From Eremomyces bilateralis CBS 781.70 (lineage: Eukaryota > Ascomycota > Dothideomycetes > Eremomycetales > Eremomycetaceae): a stretch of DNA of 64,000 nt. The position numbers were made by a program, and so were the translations under genes. The notes under the pieces were generated by a model. The model saw nothing but the letters and a program-made list of their open reading frames with translations. It was not told the origin of the DNA and did not search any database. Location: the NCBI RefSeq assembly GCF_010015585.1, contig NW_022985071.1, positions 385,542-449,541 of the forward strand, read 5' to 3'. Every line of letters begins with the position of its first letter. Position 1 is the stretch's first letter. Shown here piece by piece: positions 21,205 through 34,200 of the stretch.

Positions 21205-23263
21205 CTACGGTTCCTCATGCAAAATATGCCAACTCCGCCGCACGAAATCCGACACGCGCATCGCCACTTCGTTCGTGCTACCCCCGCTCGCCTCCTTCTC
21301 GATGAAATCCTTCGCCACCCACAGCCGCATCTCGGTGCCGTCCTCGAGCATCGGGACCTCCTGGTTCGGCTGGTCGGGGCTTCGCAGCTTCCGGATCGGG
21401 TCGGGCATCTCCATGCGCGGGAAGCCGGGGACGCGCGGGCCGAAATGGCGGGTCACCAGGATGCTGTAGATGACGTCGCGGTTCTCCTTGAGGCCGAGGA
21501 TGAGGCGCACGGATTTCAGGGCGCTTTCGACGCGCTTGGATTCCTCGAGGTTGGAGTCGGAGGCGCGGAGGGTCAGGAAGAGGCCCACGAGGCGCCAGAA
21601 CTCGATTTCCCAGGATTTGAGCTCGGGGAGGTGCGGGGGGTAGTCGGCGAGGGAGATGGGGTTGTCGCGGAGTTGTTGGCCGGTGAGGAGGTGTTCGAGG
21701 ACTTCGAGGCGTGGGAGGAGTTCTTTGAGTTGCAGGGTGTCGGCAGGGTGGTTGTCAGGATCGATGTTGGAGACGGGTGGTAATGTGCCGTTGGTGTGGG
21801 GTTGGGTGGCCGGTGCGTAGGATTGGAATGGCCGAATCATGCAGAAGAGCTTCCAGACAAGCTGCATTCCGAGAGACCGGATCGTTTGCATGCCGTCATA
21901 GTCGGATTGGGGGACTTTACGCCATCGATCGATGTAGTGGGCGAAGAGGGTGAGAAGGGGCCGGTTCGTGATGAGACGACTCCAGCCTTTTGTGGTGTAC
22001 CAGGTGGTTTCGAGCATCGCGTCAAGTCCGGGGGCGTAGTCGTTGGTGTACAATAATTTGATCTCAGCTATGGAGCTTTCAGGGATATTGTACCCCAGAT
22101 TGGCTACTGGTGGACTCGTGGGAGACCATCCACCAACATGGTACAGGTCGTCAATCGTTATTCGTTTTGGGGCTTAGGACCGTCAGGTGCATCCTCCATC
22201 TTCATAGGCACATGCTGAACTTACGCTTATAGTCTGCCGTGATCAGGGGAGATTTGTTGCTGTGGTACGCCGGCAGTGTCGGCATCGTCGAGATGAAAGT
22301 AGGGTCGCCGAGGGGTTCACCAATGTGACCAATCGGTTTAACTGGTTGCGGACCTGGTTGTTGTGGTGGATGGGCGGAAGGATAGTAGTGTTGAGCTGCT
22401 GGTGGTGACGCCGACTGGGCGCCTGCTTGTGTATGGTGCGAGTTAGATGGGTGCGCGGGTTGGAGGTTGGCAGGAATGGTGGATTTGAACATAGGATCAT
22501 AACCTAGACAATCTCGTTTGCTTTTCTTGCAGTTGTTGCAGAAGGGGTGGGCTTCGTCACACTGTGAAGAACCAGTTAGTTGTTATGCGCAGCTTCGCAT
22601 GGAGGTTGTTGTGTTTTCCGGACAAAACATGAGAGTGATGTGAACTGTGTATCTTGCTGCATGCGCAAGGGGAAGATGTCTAGCGCCACGCCCGCTTTAT
22701 GACCAGTAGTCCCCCAGGCCCAGCCCTTTAAAAAACCTCACAAGTGATGTAGCGGCTCAGTCATGGCAATACATGGGAACGTTTCAGGAATATGTAGGCT
22801 CGATAATCGATGTCAATGGGTGATAACACTCCGCAGCACTCACCTTTATTCTTCGCTTCCGACAAGTCAAACAACCGGTCTTCGTCCTCCTCTTGATCTC
22901 CTTCTTATGCCTTCCATCCGACATCATCCGCTGCTCCATGCCTTCCTGGTGCGGTAGCGGGTAGCGTAGGTGGTGTGAGCCATCGTAATGCGAATGCGAC
23001 GAGTGTCCTAGAAGGGTCATGTGGTTCCCGGCTTGTGTGAAATAATTGGACACATGCGACGGAGGACTAGGGGAAACGCTGCTTTGCAATGACGGTGGAT
23101 TCGGATGTGGAGGCAGCGGCTGTTGGCCGTCCATGGTGCGAATCGGGGGGAGGTTAATTGAGGGGAGAGTGATGTTTGGTGGGGAGGAAATGGAGGAGTA
23201 GTGGTGAGGATGCGGAGGCGCGATTTGATCTGGAACGTACGTGTATGAGTAAGCGGACTGCAT
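21205..23263 (-). CDS. Zn2Cys6 transcription factor with Fungal_trans_2-type domain (three exons)
   Basis: Model on the minus strand: exons 23263-22844, 22561-22225 and 22172-21205, 574 aa. Residues 1-115 are Pro/His/Ser-rich. The binuclear cluster is split by intron 1 exactly between TGCLTCRKRRIK (Cys131, Cys134) and CDEAHPFCNNCKKSKRDC (Cys141, 148, 151, 158), so splicing is essential for DNA binding. Intron 1 is 282 nt, much longer than other introns here; intron 2 is 52 nt. After a Gln/Pro/His-rich linker, the C-terminal half (YTNDYAPGLDAMLETTWYTT and onward) matches the fungal-specific regulatory domain seen with this cluster type. ATG at 23263 (MQSAYSYTY) was chosen; an in-frame ATG 18 bases upstream is also possible. 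It is a nuclear regulator with unknown targets, and looks conserved rather than pathway-specific. Confidence 0.87.
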
Positions 23264-26200
23264 TTTGGCTAAAGGGATCATCGGGCACCAAGATGAGGGG
23301 AAGTTGGAAGGAGAATGGGAGTGGTGAATAGTGGCAGCAAATGGGGAAACGATGGTATTATTTACTTTGACTTTCCGTGCCAGGCTCTTGTTTCGGCTGC
23401 GGCAGTGGTTCCGTCGGCGTCTGCTGAACGTGGGGAGCACCTGCCGGTGGTTCTTCCTGGGGCGGCATCATTTCTTTCTTCTCGTCCTGCTGCCGGTCCT
23501 CGTCGTGGCGTGGCGTCTCGTCGGCCATGGCAGCTTGGAGGTTCCGAGACGGCGAAGATCAGAAGGGGAGATTCCCGATGCGGTTAGGGCAGGGAACAGC
23601 GCAACGGCTGCAGACCAGGCCAGGCAATTGGGGGAGAAGGAACTGCAAGGAGTGAATAGGTGTGAGCACTTGGGGTTCGCTTAGAGAGGTAGTGCAGGAG
23701 ATGGCGCAATGGGATCGCAGACCACAGAGCCGCCCGGAGGAGTGTGGAATCGAGGTGTTTGACTTTCGATAGGATGAAAGTTGGAGTCGGGTTTGGAGGT
23801 GGAGGTGGGCGAGTGGCTTGTGAAGAGAAGCACGACTCGGTGGATACCAGTCAGGAAGGAAAAATGGAGACAATCTGGGGTGGGGGAGGAAGAAAGCAAG
23901 ATATGACAAGAGGAAGGCAAGACATGCGGATCGGACACGATTCCTGAACTGACTAACTGAGTAATGAGATATGCAGGTTCTTGTAGAACCGCTGCAGGAC
24001 AATGTCAAGATGCTGGCATGGCTGTCCCTTACTCCTCCGTGCTGTCAGGATGTCAGAATAAGTGAGGGTTGAAGCGTGAAGGTTGTGTCGGATTGGTTGC
24101 TTTACTTCCCGGCCACTCAAGCGAGAAAGAGAGCGGCATGGCGAACAGGGTCCTAAAAGCAGGCGCAGACAGGGATGGAAGGAGCAACCCGTCCAAGCGA
24201 GGGAATCGTTGAAAGCTTGAACTTAATGGTTGTTTCCTTCTTGCTTGAGTTACCGCTAGTTACAGGTACTCCGTATGATACTACTACCACCATTCGTGCT
24301 ACCTTCCTGTCTCTGTTACAGTACGGAGTACATAAGACATTATCCAAACGATCGAATGGTTTTCCTGCCTTCATTACCCCTGGTCCTGGCACAGTGTCAT
24401 ACCAAACAAGATACATGAAGCAGTTCATCCAAGCTTAAACTGCCCCTTTTCCAAAGCCCTATTCATTATTGCATCGTGAGCTTGGACTCGGTGACATATT
24501 GGTGTTTGCTGAACTACTGCAAAGTCTAATAATTGGTCCCTGTCGCTGTCAGTCTGTTACTCTTGATAATCGGTAGTCACTCGGTTGTATCCATATCTTG
24601 TCTCGACATGAATAAGCGATGAACTGGTCAAATTGCCCAAGCCACCGACTCCCTTGAGATTGACCAGTACAGTCAATATTACTCCAGGACTGCGAACCCT
24701 CGTTTTCTCCATTCAGCATATCGTTATTCCGTACGTTCTTCCCAATCTCCAGCATTTCGCCCCAAATCCGAAAACGTGTTTGCCCTCCCCCAGAATCCCA
24801 AATCCCAAATCCCAATCACACGTTCCAACCTCCCCATCTCCGGGGCCCATCCGAGGACTGGCTCTCCTTTTCATGAGTTTCAGCATCCAACTCAGTCCAT
24901 AGCCAATGGTTTCCAACATATTCCTCGGCTGTGCCGGGGATAGATGAAGAGGCTACTCGTCGAACCAGGGAATGGCACTGGAGCACACACCCACGACACT
25001 TTTGGGAACTGGGGGGGGCAGAATGCGGAGACGAGCTTTATCGAGCCCTGTTCCCTACCTCCTTGGCACTTTCGACCACCTGCTTCAGTTAATATGAAGG
25101 TGATGGAGTGTGAAGTCCCACTTGGATGTCCCGCCTTCATCCCGTTGCTTTTTGCTATGTATGCAGATTTGGAGGCAATACGAACGCCAGATAGTCAGAC
25201 GCGTAATATAGTTTGCGGAAGTGATTGGACAATTGATGGTGAAATGCTTTTTCGTATATACGCTGGCGTATCAGGCATATCGAACATCCAAGTAAGGTAC
25301 TTACTTGTTTTGCTAATTTCGGTCCAAAGGAGCATGTCAACTGCCACCCACCTTGCATAAATCCTATTTGACAGCTCATCACGCTGCAAATAGACATCGC
25401 CGCAACGGCTGACATGGCAATCCCGCTGGTTCTGTCCCCGAACAGGGTATATCTTCATCGACTTCTCATATCAACTTGCCGACGGCTTTCGTGGCGCTAT
25501 CAGACCACTTTAGAACTCTTCCATTGTTCAACTGTTTGAGCATCGTACCATAAGGGCGCTAATACTCCATTTAATCTTTTGACATTTCACATTTGGGCTT
25601 CAGAGGACTTGGATTACATGAGTGACAGAGTCCACAGGTCCGTTACTAAACCAGGGATCGGCATAATACGTATATAATAAGTCTCAGTAGATGCATGGGT
25701 CGAATCGTGTACTATTTGTCTATTTCCCCTAACTGGCATGGCATTGTCTGGAGAACCCTCTTGTCCCGGATAACTCAAACATCAACAGCCGGCACGTTCG
25801 TCAATCGGACAGTCACTCCCCATCTGGAGGCCGGCGATGTTTCCGTCCATAGCAAGGATGATCCAAGTGGGCAAACCCTCCGATTCCCCAAGTCCAACCC
25901 CTCCCAACCCCAGACCAGATTCCCGTGTCCAATGGTAAAATAAGAAACTGTCAGATTGATGTTACACCATCCACGGCCACGAGCCAGGTTGCGACTGGAT
26001 AGACGCATAAGCGAAGACCGCATGTGCATGAGGCAAGGATGGATGGGCAGCAAGCGAGACTGCGAGCGGCATGAGTGCATGCTTCACAAGCGAGAATGTC
26101 TTTTGCTAACGGCATCTAATAGGTTAACTAGTTATAGGTAATTACCTGTACTGGGACTTCTAGGAGGAGAATACGCGTCGGATGCGTTGTTCGCTTGTGA

Positions 26201-28040
26201 AACGTTCATCGCCTCAAAAGGCAGCCTGGATCAGCCAGTTTGCCGGTACACTAACAAGTTAGCAACTATATCCATATGCAGAGGTGCCGATGAGTTGACT
26301 ACGATCGTGACATCCGCTTCCTTTCTATCCTAGGGGCGATATCAAGTTCTTCATGCGATGGATGGATTACCAGACTTCTCATCAGCGTGGTCCATTACTC
26401 GAGAATCTGTTTCAGCTAATTAGGGAGGTATTCTAACGGCGATCGCAGACCGAATCGTTAGACCACTATGGGGGGAGAACACAGGTGCCAGCAGGGTGCC
26501 AGCAGGGTGCCAGCAGGTAAATACACATATCCAGCGAGCGGAGGCTGCATACGAGCTCCAGTATAGACAACCGCCTTTAGAAGTCCGCTACTCGGTAGTA
26601 AAGACAATAAACCCTCCTTTTCATATGACAATATGTCTTCTGCCTCTCCATCATCGCGATCCGCATCGCCGACGTCCAACCTCATTACCTCAACCACCTC
26701 AACCGCCTCAACATCTATGCGAAAATTTCCGCGAACTAAGCCCTGTCCCGTACTGATGTAGCCCGTGTCTCAGCCCCCTCTCGATTCGCGAGCCGCCCGG
26801 CAACGGATTACGGAACGAGCAACTTACCGAAAGCCACCACGGACCACCGTCGAGGAAAGTCGAAATCGCTTATCATCCCCACCCAGGTTTCATGTGTAGC
26901 AAAAGGGCGGACGAATGCCATGCTCTGGGCACGCGTTAGCCCAGGCGGCCGTCGGGTCGTCTGGCGTGGGTTTCTCGGTAAGCTGTTTCGTCCCGCCGTT
27001 AGCGTGAGTTAGCGAGGCGCGAGAGAGATGGTGAGATCGGACCCGAAGACAAGCGAGCAGTCGAGCAGGCTGTCACGAAGAAAACGCTAAAGGCGCAGAA
27101 GAACTGGGGAACTCGTTAGGAGACAACAGGGAAAATGGAGAATGGAAAAGGAGAGAGAGCCGATCCGGGACATGGATGGTTGGCGCAGGAAGATCCTGGG
27201 ATGATTGGCTCGCTTGCTCGGGTACCTTTTTCATGTGTCCGAGTTGGAAGATGGTGTCGTTTTTGATATTAGGGATCGTGACGCCATCCGAGGAGTTCAG
27301 AGGAGCGAGATTGATGAGATCGAAAGGATCACATGTAGGCTTGTAGAAGTAAGGTCACGGTTAGCTCGGTGGGATGGAAAGGATGCATTCCGGATTCTCC
27401 GCTTGGAATCATGAACCTACGGTCACTTCACGGCAGATATCCAGGTTCATAATGTTCATGTGCGTGTTCGGGAATAAAGAAGGGGGGAATCTGACGTTCC
27501 GAGACACTAGGATCAAGAAAGTCCGCTGGCATCTGAGGAATCAGGATATGATGCTCAAAATAATCAGGCAATGTAGGTGAGATTGGATACTATTCAAGTC
27601 CTTAGATACGAGGAAGGGACTACTGGTACTCTGTAGTGAGCCTGGAATCTGGAATATTGTCGAGGGCGCTGTGGGAGTACAGATTCCAGTATCTGTTGCA
27701 CAGTCCCCAATTTTTCTCCCTGTTGATGGCCTCGCACGATCGGAACATTCCATAGAGCCTGACATATCAAATCGGAAGTTGAACCTTGAATGTTGAGCGC
27801 ATATCGAATATCTTCGACCATATATCCCAGCAGGTAAAGCAAGGAGAATGTTGCACGAGACTCCGCCATGCATCGCCTTACGGATGAAGAACTTAGCACC
27901 CCGAGCATCGCACAGGAGCATACCTCCCAACAATTCAGTAGCGGACAGGTGGTCGCCTTTCGACCGCCGTGATGCGGTATAAATCCGCCACGACTGCACT
28001 GTAGAAAACCCAATCCCGATTGGGCTGATCGACTCCGGGT
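23264..28040. other. Long gene-free stretch of about 4.8 kb
   Basis: No coding region is supported on either strand. It separates the 5' end of the Zn2Cys6 gene from the 3' end of the Iec1-like gene, so much of it is upstream DNA and leader of the Zn2Cys6 regulator. It includes an inverted pair GTACTCCGTA (24266-24275) and TACGGAGTAC (24322-24331) and a 3x11-bp direct repeat at 26484-26516. A 167-codon minus-strand frame at 27541-28044 overlaps the upstream stop codon by four bases and has no motif; I treat it as 3' UTR. Confidence 0.5.
26484..26516. repeat. Three perfect tandem copies of an 11-bp unit (GGTGCCAGCAG)
   Basis: Units lie at 26484-26494, 26495-26505 and 26506-26516, in non-coding DNA. 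It is a simple short tandem repeat with no obvious function. Confidence 0.9.
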
Positions 28041-29294
28041 TCATGGCTCGTCCCTCTCCGCCAGCTCCAGCTGCGCCCTCAATGAATCTGCTCTCGACGA
28101 ATCCACCAACGGCTCCTCTCCCATATCGCGCCGCATCCCGTTCAGGATCTCCCGCATCTTCGGATCGTTCAGCTTCCCTTTCCGCCGCAACTTGTGCTCA
28201 CAGTAATCCAGGTCCTTCTCCATGGCCCGATCCATCAACGCGTCGTTAACGGCCCATTCGTGCTTGCGCTGCAGCAGCATCTGATCCACGTCCTCTTTCA
28301 GCCCTTCGCCGATGTCTTTCGCCCAGTCCAGCTGCTTCTTCAGTAATCGGTACAGCTCGGGTGGAGGGAGCGCCTTCTCTTCGGGAGTAAATTCGATGTC
28401 CTTGGGGAATTCAATGGAATAGTCGAGACCACCCCCAGGGATAGGGGGACCGTAGACAATGTTGTTGTTGTCATCGGCGACGTCGACGGCGCCGAGATGT
28501 GCTGGTGACGCGGGGGTTGAGCGGTCGGCGCCGTTGGAGCCTTTCATGAACAAGCGAATCCGCTGGACTTGTTTCGCCGGGTGGGTAGGTGGCTGCTTTG
28601 GGATAGGGTCGCTTGGTCGCAATGATTCCGTCTCATGGACCGTCCGCATATGTTTCGCCAACGCGTCTGACCGTGTAAATGCCCGATCGCACTCTAAATA
28701 TGATGAGGTTAGCCATCAGTTTTAGTATCTATATCGCGCGAAGTATTGCATACCTGGCAGCGTGCAGTAGAACGGCTTTTCTCTCGTGTGACTCCTCATA
28801 TGCGCTCGAAGCGCATACGCACTAGCATGCGTGATCCCTTTCCTCGGACAATCGGCCCATTCGCATGAATACTTCTTCTGCTTCGCCTGGATATGATCAT
28901 TATGGATGTGTCTGACCAGATTATCCATGTTCCCCAGATCTCCCGCCGGACATCCGTCCCACTTGCACATCGTGACTTGCTCCAGCGGGATTGCATCGTC
29001 GTCTCGATCCGGCGCGACGGCGGAGGCAGAACCGCCCGCTCCGTAATGCATGGGAGATCCAGGGACGCTCCCATCGCTGTCCTCAGAGATTTCGAGCTCG
29101 TCGATCTCGAAGTTCTGCCCGGCTTCGAACGATGGGCCGGTGGTCTTCTGTCGTTTCGCGGGTCGCGCGACGTCCTGGTCAGGTTCGTGCTCCAGCTCGA
29201 CGGAGGGGGACCGTTCGTCGCTTTTCATATCTTCGGCAAATTCGTCGTCGGAGTGGTCGGAAAGAGGCGAACCGGGTGAGTCCATGTTTGCCAT
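28041..29294 (-). CDS. C2H2 zinc-finger protein, INO80-complex Iec1-like (two exons)
   Basis: Model on the minus strand: exons 29294-28754 and 28693-28041, 397 aa, with one 60-nt intron inside the finger array. Residues 1-105 are acidic and Ser-rich. The fingers follow: CKWDGCPAGDLGNMDNLVRH..H, then CEWADCPRKGITHASAYALR and RSH, then YCTLPECDRAFTRSDALAKH. The TREKPFYC linker joins the last two. The long first finger followed by R-S-D-A-L-A-K-H-M-R is the arrangement seen in the conserved fungal protein related to S. pombe Iec1, a YY1-like subunit of the INO80 chromatin remodeller. The C-terminal half contains PEEKALPPPELYRLLKKQLD and a long charged helix (about residues 300-390), likely for complex assembly. 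Iec1 orthology is likely but rests on pattern recall only. Confidence 0.8.
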
Positions 29295-30163
29295 GATAGA
29301 GAGTGTGGCAGTGAATGACGAAAGAGTGGGCGCTGATGGGAAGCAACGAATAGCTCAGGTGGCTCTCTAGAGGAATGAAGGGTCTAGGTTGGATTTGTGT
29401 ATCCTCCAAGATACTCAGTAACCAATGGAGTCGTATATACACTCCAGGCCGACCAATATATGGGAGAGAGTGGATGATTCAGGTCTATTTTCGATAGTAC
29501 ATGATGCGCGAAGAGGTTCCAACTTCCCAGGAGATGGATGCGCGTGTGGACGACGTCTCTGTCAGCCTGAAGCTTTAAGGCATCGATATTTCTGCCTCGC
29601 CAAATGGACTGGACCTGGACTACAAAAGGCTCGAGGTCAGCATCAAATTTTACTTATTCCTATATTCCCACAACATCAACATGAGAGCCGATATTGATTC
29701 CGAAAGAATGTCACTATCAGTCCAAATTCTGCCTTGAGTTTAAAGGGAGAAGACACTTTTCTTCTCCCTGTACTGGTTGTCTCTTTTCCACACTCTGGAT
29801 GCTATGGATGTGCCAGCCTTCGAAACTAACCAGCAGGGAACGGATCTAATGTACGAGATATTAGAATCATTTAATGCTTACTCGTGAAGCTCTTACTGAA
29901 TGCGTTGGACAGATCTGGATGGTTGCCGTTGGATTAAGGTAAGCATATTCGCACTTCCTAACATCACCATCCTACCATGATGACCAAAGAATTCTGCAAT
30001 ACCAACGGTTCACTTGTTGAACCGAATGCGGACTCAAATTTCTACACTTGATCTGAATCTTCCTTCCAAGATGTCTTGCACAACTATATAACGTACATTG
30101 TCCAAGACGCAGCTGACCGGAACATTCTAGTAAACCGCTACCGCCTCATCGAGTTCCCAAAGT
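29295..30163. other. Intergenic region, no gene seen
   Basis: Contains the upstream region of the Iec1-like gene and the 3' flank of the aldo/keto reductase gene. Only short frames without motifs are present. Confidence 0.5.
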
Positions 30164-31265
30164 CTAGCCATTCATCAGTGCCGCTCCAAATCCACCGTAT
30201 CGGCCGCCTGCAGGAACGAAGTTCTTCAAAAGCTCGTCGATTGCGGCCAAGTCTTCCTCCGTCAACGTCACGGCCGTCGTGTTCTCCGCAACCCTCGCCT
30301 CCGTGGTGGCACCGGGGATGGGGATGATGGTGGGCAGACCATTCCGTCCGCTCTGAGCTAATACCCAACCGATGGCGACCTGGCTGATCGCGCAGTTTTT
30401 CCTCTTTGCAATCTCTTCTACCTCTCGCACTAACTTCATGTTGGCAGGGAAGTTCTCCTCGGAGAAGCGAGGGAAGGTCTCCCTGAGGAAGGGCTTAACG
30501 TCATCATAGGTTTTTAGCTGTCCCGTCTGTGGATGTGTCAGCTCTACGTGCCCATAGCCACAGCGTGTCCCGATAACGTACCAAGAAGCCTCTGCTGAGA
30601 GGTGAGTAAGCCACAATCGGAATTCCCAACCCCGCGCAGGTTTCGGCAATTCCATTTGATAGGATATCCAGCGAGAACAAGCTGAACTCCACCTCAACAC
30701 AATCGATCTTGCAAATCTTTGCGGCGCGGCGTATCGTATCCGCGCTCACCTCACTCAAGCTCAGCCCGCCAACCTTCCCAGCGTCGATATACCTCTTGAT
30801 CTCCCCTACCGAGACCTCCACCGGCACATTGGGGTCAACACGCCCGCACTCAAAGATATCCAACTTGCATTTGCCGTCGAATACCTTCAGGCACTCCTCA
30901 ATACTTCGGCTTACGTTGGCGGGAGATCCGTCCAAGGCCATCTGGCCAGGCTTAAGTCCACCCTTGATGCCAATGACGACCTTAGAGGCGTCTTCCGGGT
31001 ATTTCGTGAAGTAGGCGTTGAGGAGGTGGAGGGAGTTCCGCTCAGGCGTGCCATAGAGCTCGCCTCCGTTCCAGAGATTTGCCCCGCGTGCCAGGGCCGC
31101 ACGCATTGTTTTGATGGACTCCTCGAATGGTTGGGATTCCGGGCGCCAAGTCATGCCTATTGTATGTCAGTAAGAAGAACAATTGAGGGCAATCCACGAA
31201 GTAGACAACTAACCCATCAACCCAAAGCCAATCGGCCCAACATTTCTTCCTGCCACTTGGACCAT
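30164..31265 (-). CDS. Aldo/keto reductase, pyridoxal-reductase-like (three exons)
   Basis: Model on the minus strand: exons 31265-31214, 31156-30582 and 30526-30164, 329 aa; introns 57 and 55 nt. The first exon encodes the barrel start MVQVAGRNVGPIGFGLMG, joined to MTWRPESQP. The catalytic Tyr is in NLWNGGELYGTPERN, Lys in VVIGIKGGL, and the position usually held by His reads IFECGRVDPNVP, as in the AKR8/Plr1 group. NADPH-binding elements come late: IPIPGATTEARVAENT and LTEEDLAAIDELL. The length is normal for the family. S. pombe Plr1 reduces pyridoxal to pyridoxine, and many fungal paralogues act on other aldehydes. Pyridoxal reductase is therefore the leading guess, not certain. The gene stands alone, with gene-poor DNA on its upstream side. 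Confidence 0.88.
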
Positions 31266-34200
31266 GATGACAAGTCTTTTAACAATATTCGTATGGCACG
31301 TAGTTAAATGAAGATATTAACTGGCTTTAGGAATGAATAGAAGTATGTTGACTCTTCTTTCGAATTTTCGCGCGCAGTCGTGGAATTTATATCTTGAGAC
31401 GAAATAGAGCAAAGGCTTCCGGCCTTCGGAGGCGGTGTTGACAAGAAGACATGGCCTTAAGCGGAAACGGACTTGCCTTTGTTGGCTAACTTAAATCCGG
31501 AGCGATTGTTCGGTCGAACTCTCAACTGGAGCTAACAGAATCTATACAAATTACTCCCGTTTCCTTATATCCACCCCGCTGCATGTACTCGGAGACGGAC
31601 TTCTAGATATCCTCGTTCATTAGCGTCTTGTACCGTTCCTTCGATTACTTAATTACATGTAAGTTAGTGAAGGAAATTATAAGTTACCTAATAATAATAA
31701 GTTCCGAATTTACCCAAAGCTACTCCGTGCTTCTAACCGGAATGGTCCGATTGGCCGTTCTCGGTTTACGAAATTTGCTGTCATATACTCATATCACATG
31801 GTGATTAAGTATGGTAATCGAAGGAATATGCGAAACTATTTCAGAAAGCGTGTAAGCCCCCGCCCGCATTTGGGAGGGGGCGGAGATAAGGCAATCGAGA
31901 GTACCCGTTATTATCTACCCCCTATTTGGACCGTTGTCTTCAGCGGAAATAGTCTTTGGGGGGAACAGAATCTCTACAAGCCTACGGAATGTCGATATCT
32001 GCTGTGCTAGATGCAAATGCGTAATTGATTCATGGGTGCATCGGACATAGCGAACATATCCATGTCCGCCCATACCCATTCCCCTTCCTATCGTGAAGCA
32101 GATCGCGACGGAGATATCGTTCAATTAGAGTAGCTTAGCCGTTGCACTCATTGCAGTGCTGTGATCTAAATTATCACTTGCTTTAATCGAACCACATTGT
32201 CTCCCTTCAACCGTATATCGACAGAATGACTCGCAATTGGCGATGACATAGCAGGAGTCGTGGAATATGACGTTCATTGCAGGTCATAAAACTCCAGCCT
32301 CTGGAGAAACGAAGTACAGTCGTCAATCAGCAAAGTTCATGCATGTGGGATTCAGTCATCTGGTGTAGAGCCCAATCGTGCACTACAGCACAACATGAGA
32401 AGGGTATTAATATCGTATGTTTACCTTTGAGGAATGGAATAATCTCGATCATTATCACAGCAATGAGCGACCCAGGACCGACCAGCGAAGCAGAGGCGGA
32501 TATACCACAACTAGGTACGGATACCTATCCTCCCCGAAGCCATTGGCGGGTGAGACTGCTGCAGAGGATATATCGATTGCTACGCAGCTACGGCTCTGAA
32601 GTATAGACCTCGAGCAGGCCCTGCTCTAGTTCCGGCCGATAAACACTTCCGAAAGTAGGCATAGGATGGGCACCCATGTTCTTCACTCTTTTCTTCCATC
32701 GTCTCCGATTAGTCGCTTTCAAACGTCCATGCGAATTATGGTCCTGGGCGACCCCGCCTCCGTCAATTCCATGGTTCAACCTCTCGTCGGTGGGAATGGG
32801 ATAATGCATGGTATCGGCGAAAAGCCATTGACGCGTCCGCCATTCTCATCCCTTGCCGTGTAGAAAGCTAAGACATCAGACTGACGGTCTATGTTTCATT
32901 GGCGCCAGACCCCATATCGCGATCCGCGAGTGTCAACGATCTTACAATCACGAACACCGAGACGGAGGGCGGCCCCCTCCTCATCGAGCACTTTGTGATG
33001 CAGCTGCACGCACAAGTGTCTAGATGTGTATCAGGATACCTTGTTGGGTATATTGACGACCTGTAAATGGCTCAGCGTATATCTTAAATCACCAGTCCGC
33101 TATGTTGTTGAAATCCATGGTTTCAGCGCTTTCAATGTGTTGCCGGAAGATGAAATGAGCTGAGGCCGAACGAGCTCGGAGAATTATAGAGAACGAGTAC
33201 CAGGAAAAAGGATTTCCGCAGGCAGATCCGCCTAGTTCAAGGCCAGTTTTATCTTCCCAACAAATTCTAGCATGTTTTCTACTATGTACATACATAGTAG
33301 TAGCCTGTGTTGGAGGTAAAGCCAGAGCAGGTTCGGCTGGCCGAGGAGTGGGGATAGTGATTTAGGAAGAAGTCGAGAAGCCTTCATCGTCATTCGAAGA
33401 GCGGCCAAGAAATATTGCCCGATTTGTCCTCATTCAGTGCATAGGCACAGTAAGCAACCCCAATAATAACTCCACACATCCTGTAGTGACCTAGCTCCTT
33501 GAATTACTACACTGCAGCAATATGTAGCACAAGCCAACCCTCGGAATCCAGGTCTTCTTCAAGAAATGGGCATGCGACAATGACCATGTTATCGGGCATG
33601 GAGGTTCGCGACTGCGTTCTGGTGGCGTCCCCAAGTGAGACTATTTCCTGCGACACTTTAGGTCGCATGCCCAAAACATGGCGACTTGGAGCATATTCGC
33701 GAGACCGGAAAAATCCGGCATGAATTCGATGTAGACAGGCTTGGGAATTACAGGGCGGACAGAATGCCGAATGAGTGAATAGCAAAGGAACGAAAACATC
33801 GACAGTAACCATTGCACAGCTTTAAATAAAAGATATGTTCAAATAGCGTGGAACGAGGTTCAGTCGGACGAGGAGTCCTATCGAACCCGTGCGGCATGGA
33901 AGAAATAATCGAACCCTCATTAATAGGAAGAATTTCTTGAGCTCATGCATTGTGTACCTGCTGTACGAGGAGAACTGATCGGATTCTGCAGTGCAGCATC
34001 GAAAGCGTAGCTATTGGATTACGATAACAGAAACCGTTCCTGCGCCTTTGCGACAGCACTAGCATATAGTCGCAGTAGCACGAAAGTGTCAACGATAATA
34101 AGAAGGCGAACAAAGAACATGGTAAGGAACGGGGTCAGACTTGAAGCGATCGAATGGCATGAAGGAAAAGCAAGGCAGATGGCGTGTCTGAGGTTGAAGT

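Noticed and set aside
21133-21783. 216-codon plus-strand frame
   Set aside because: It lies wholly antisense to the Zn2Cys6 regulator's last exon and arises from its high third-position GC.
27541-28044. 167-codon minus-strand frame overlapping the stop of the Iec1-like gene
   Set aside because: It begins within the upstream stop codon, has no recognisable motif or codon bias, and is most simply 3' untranslated sequence.
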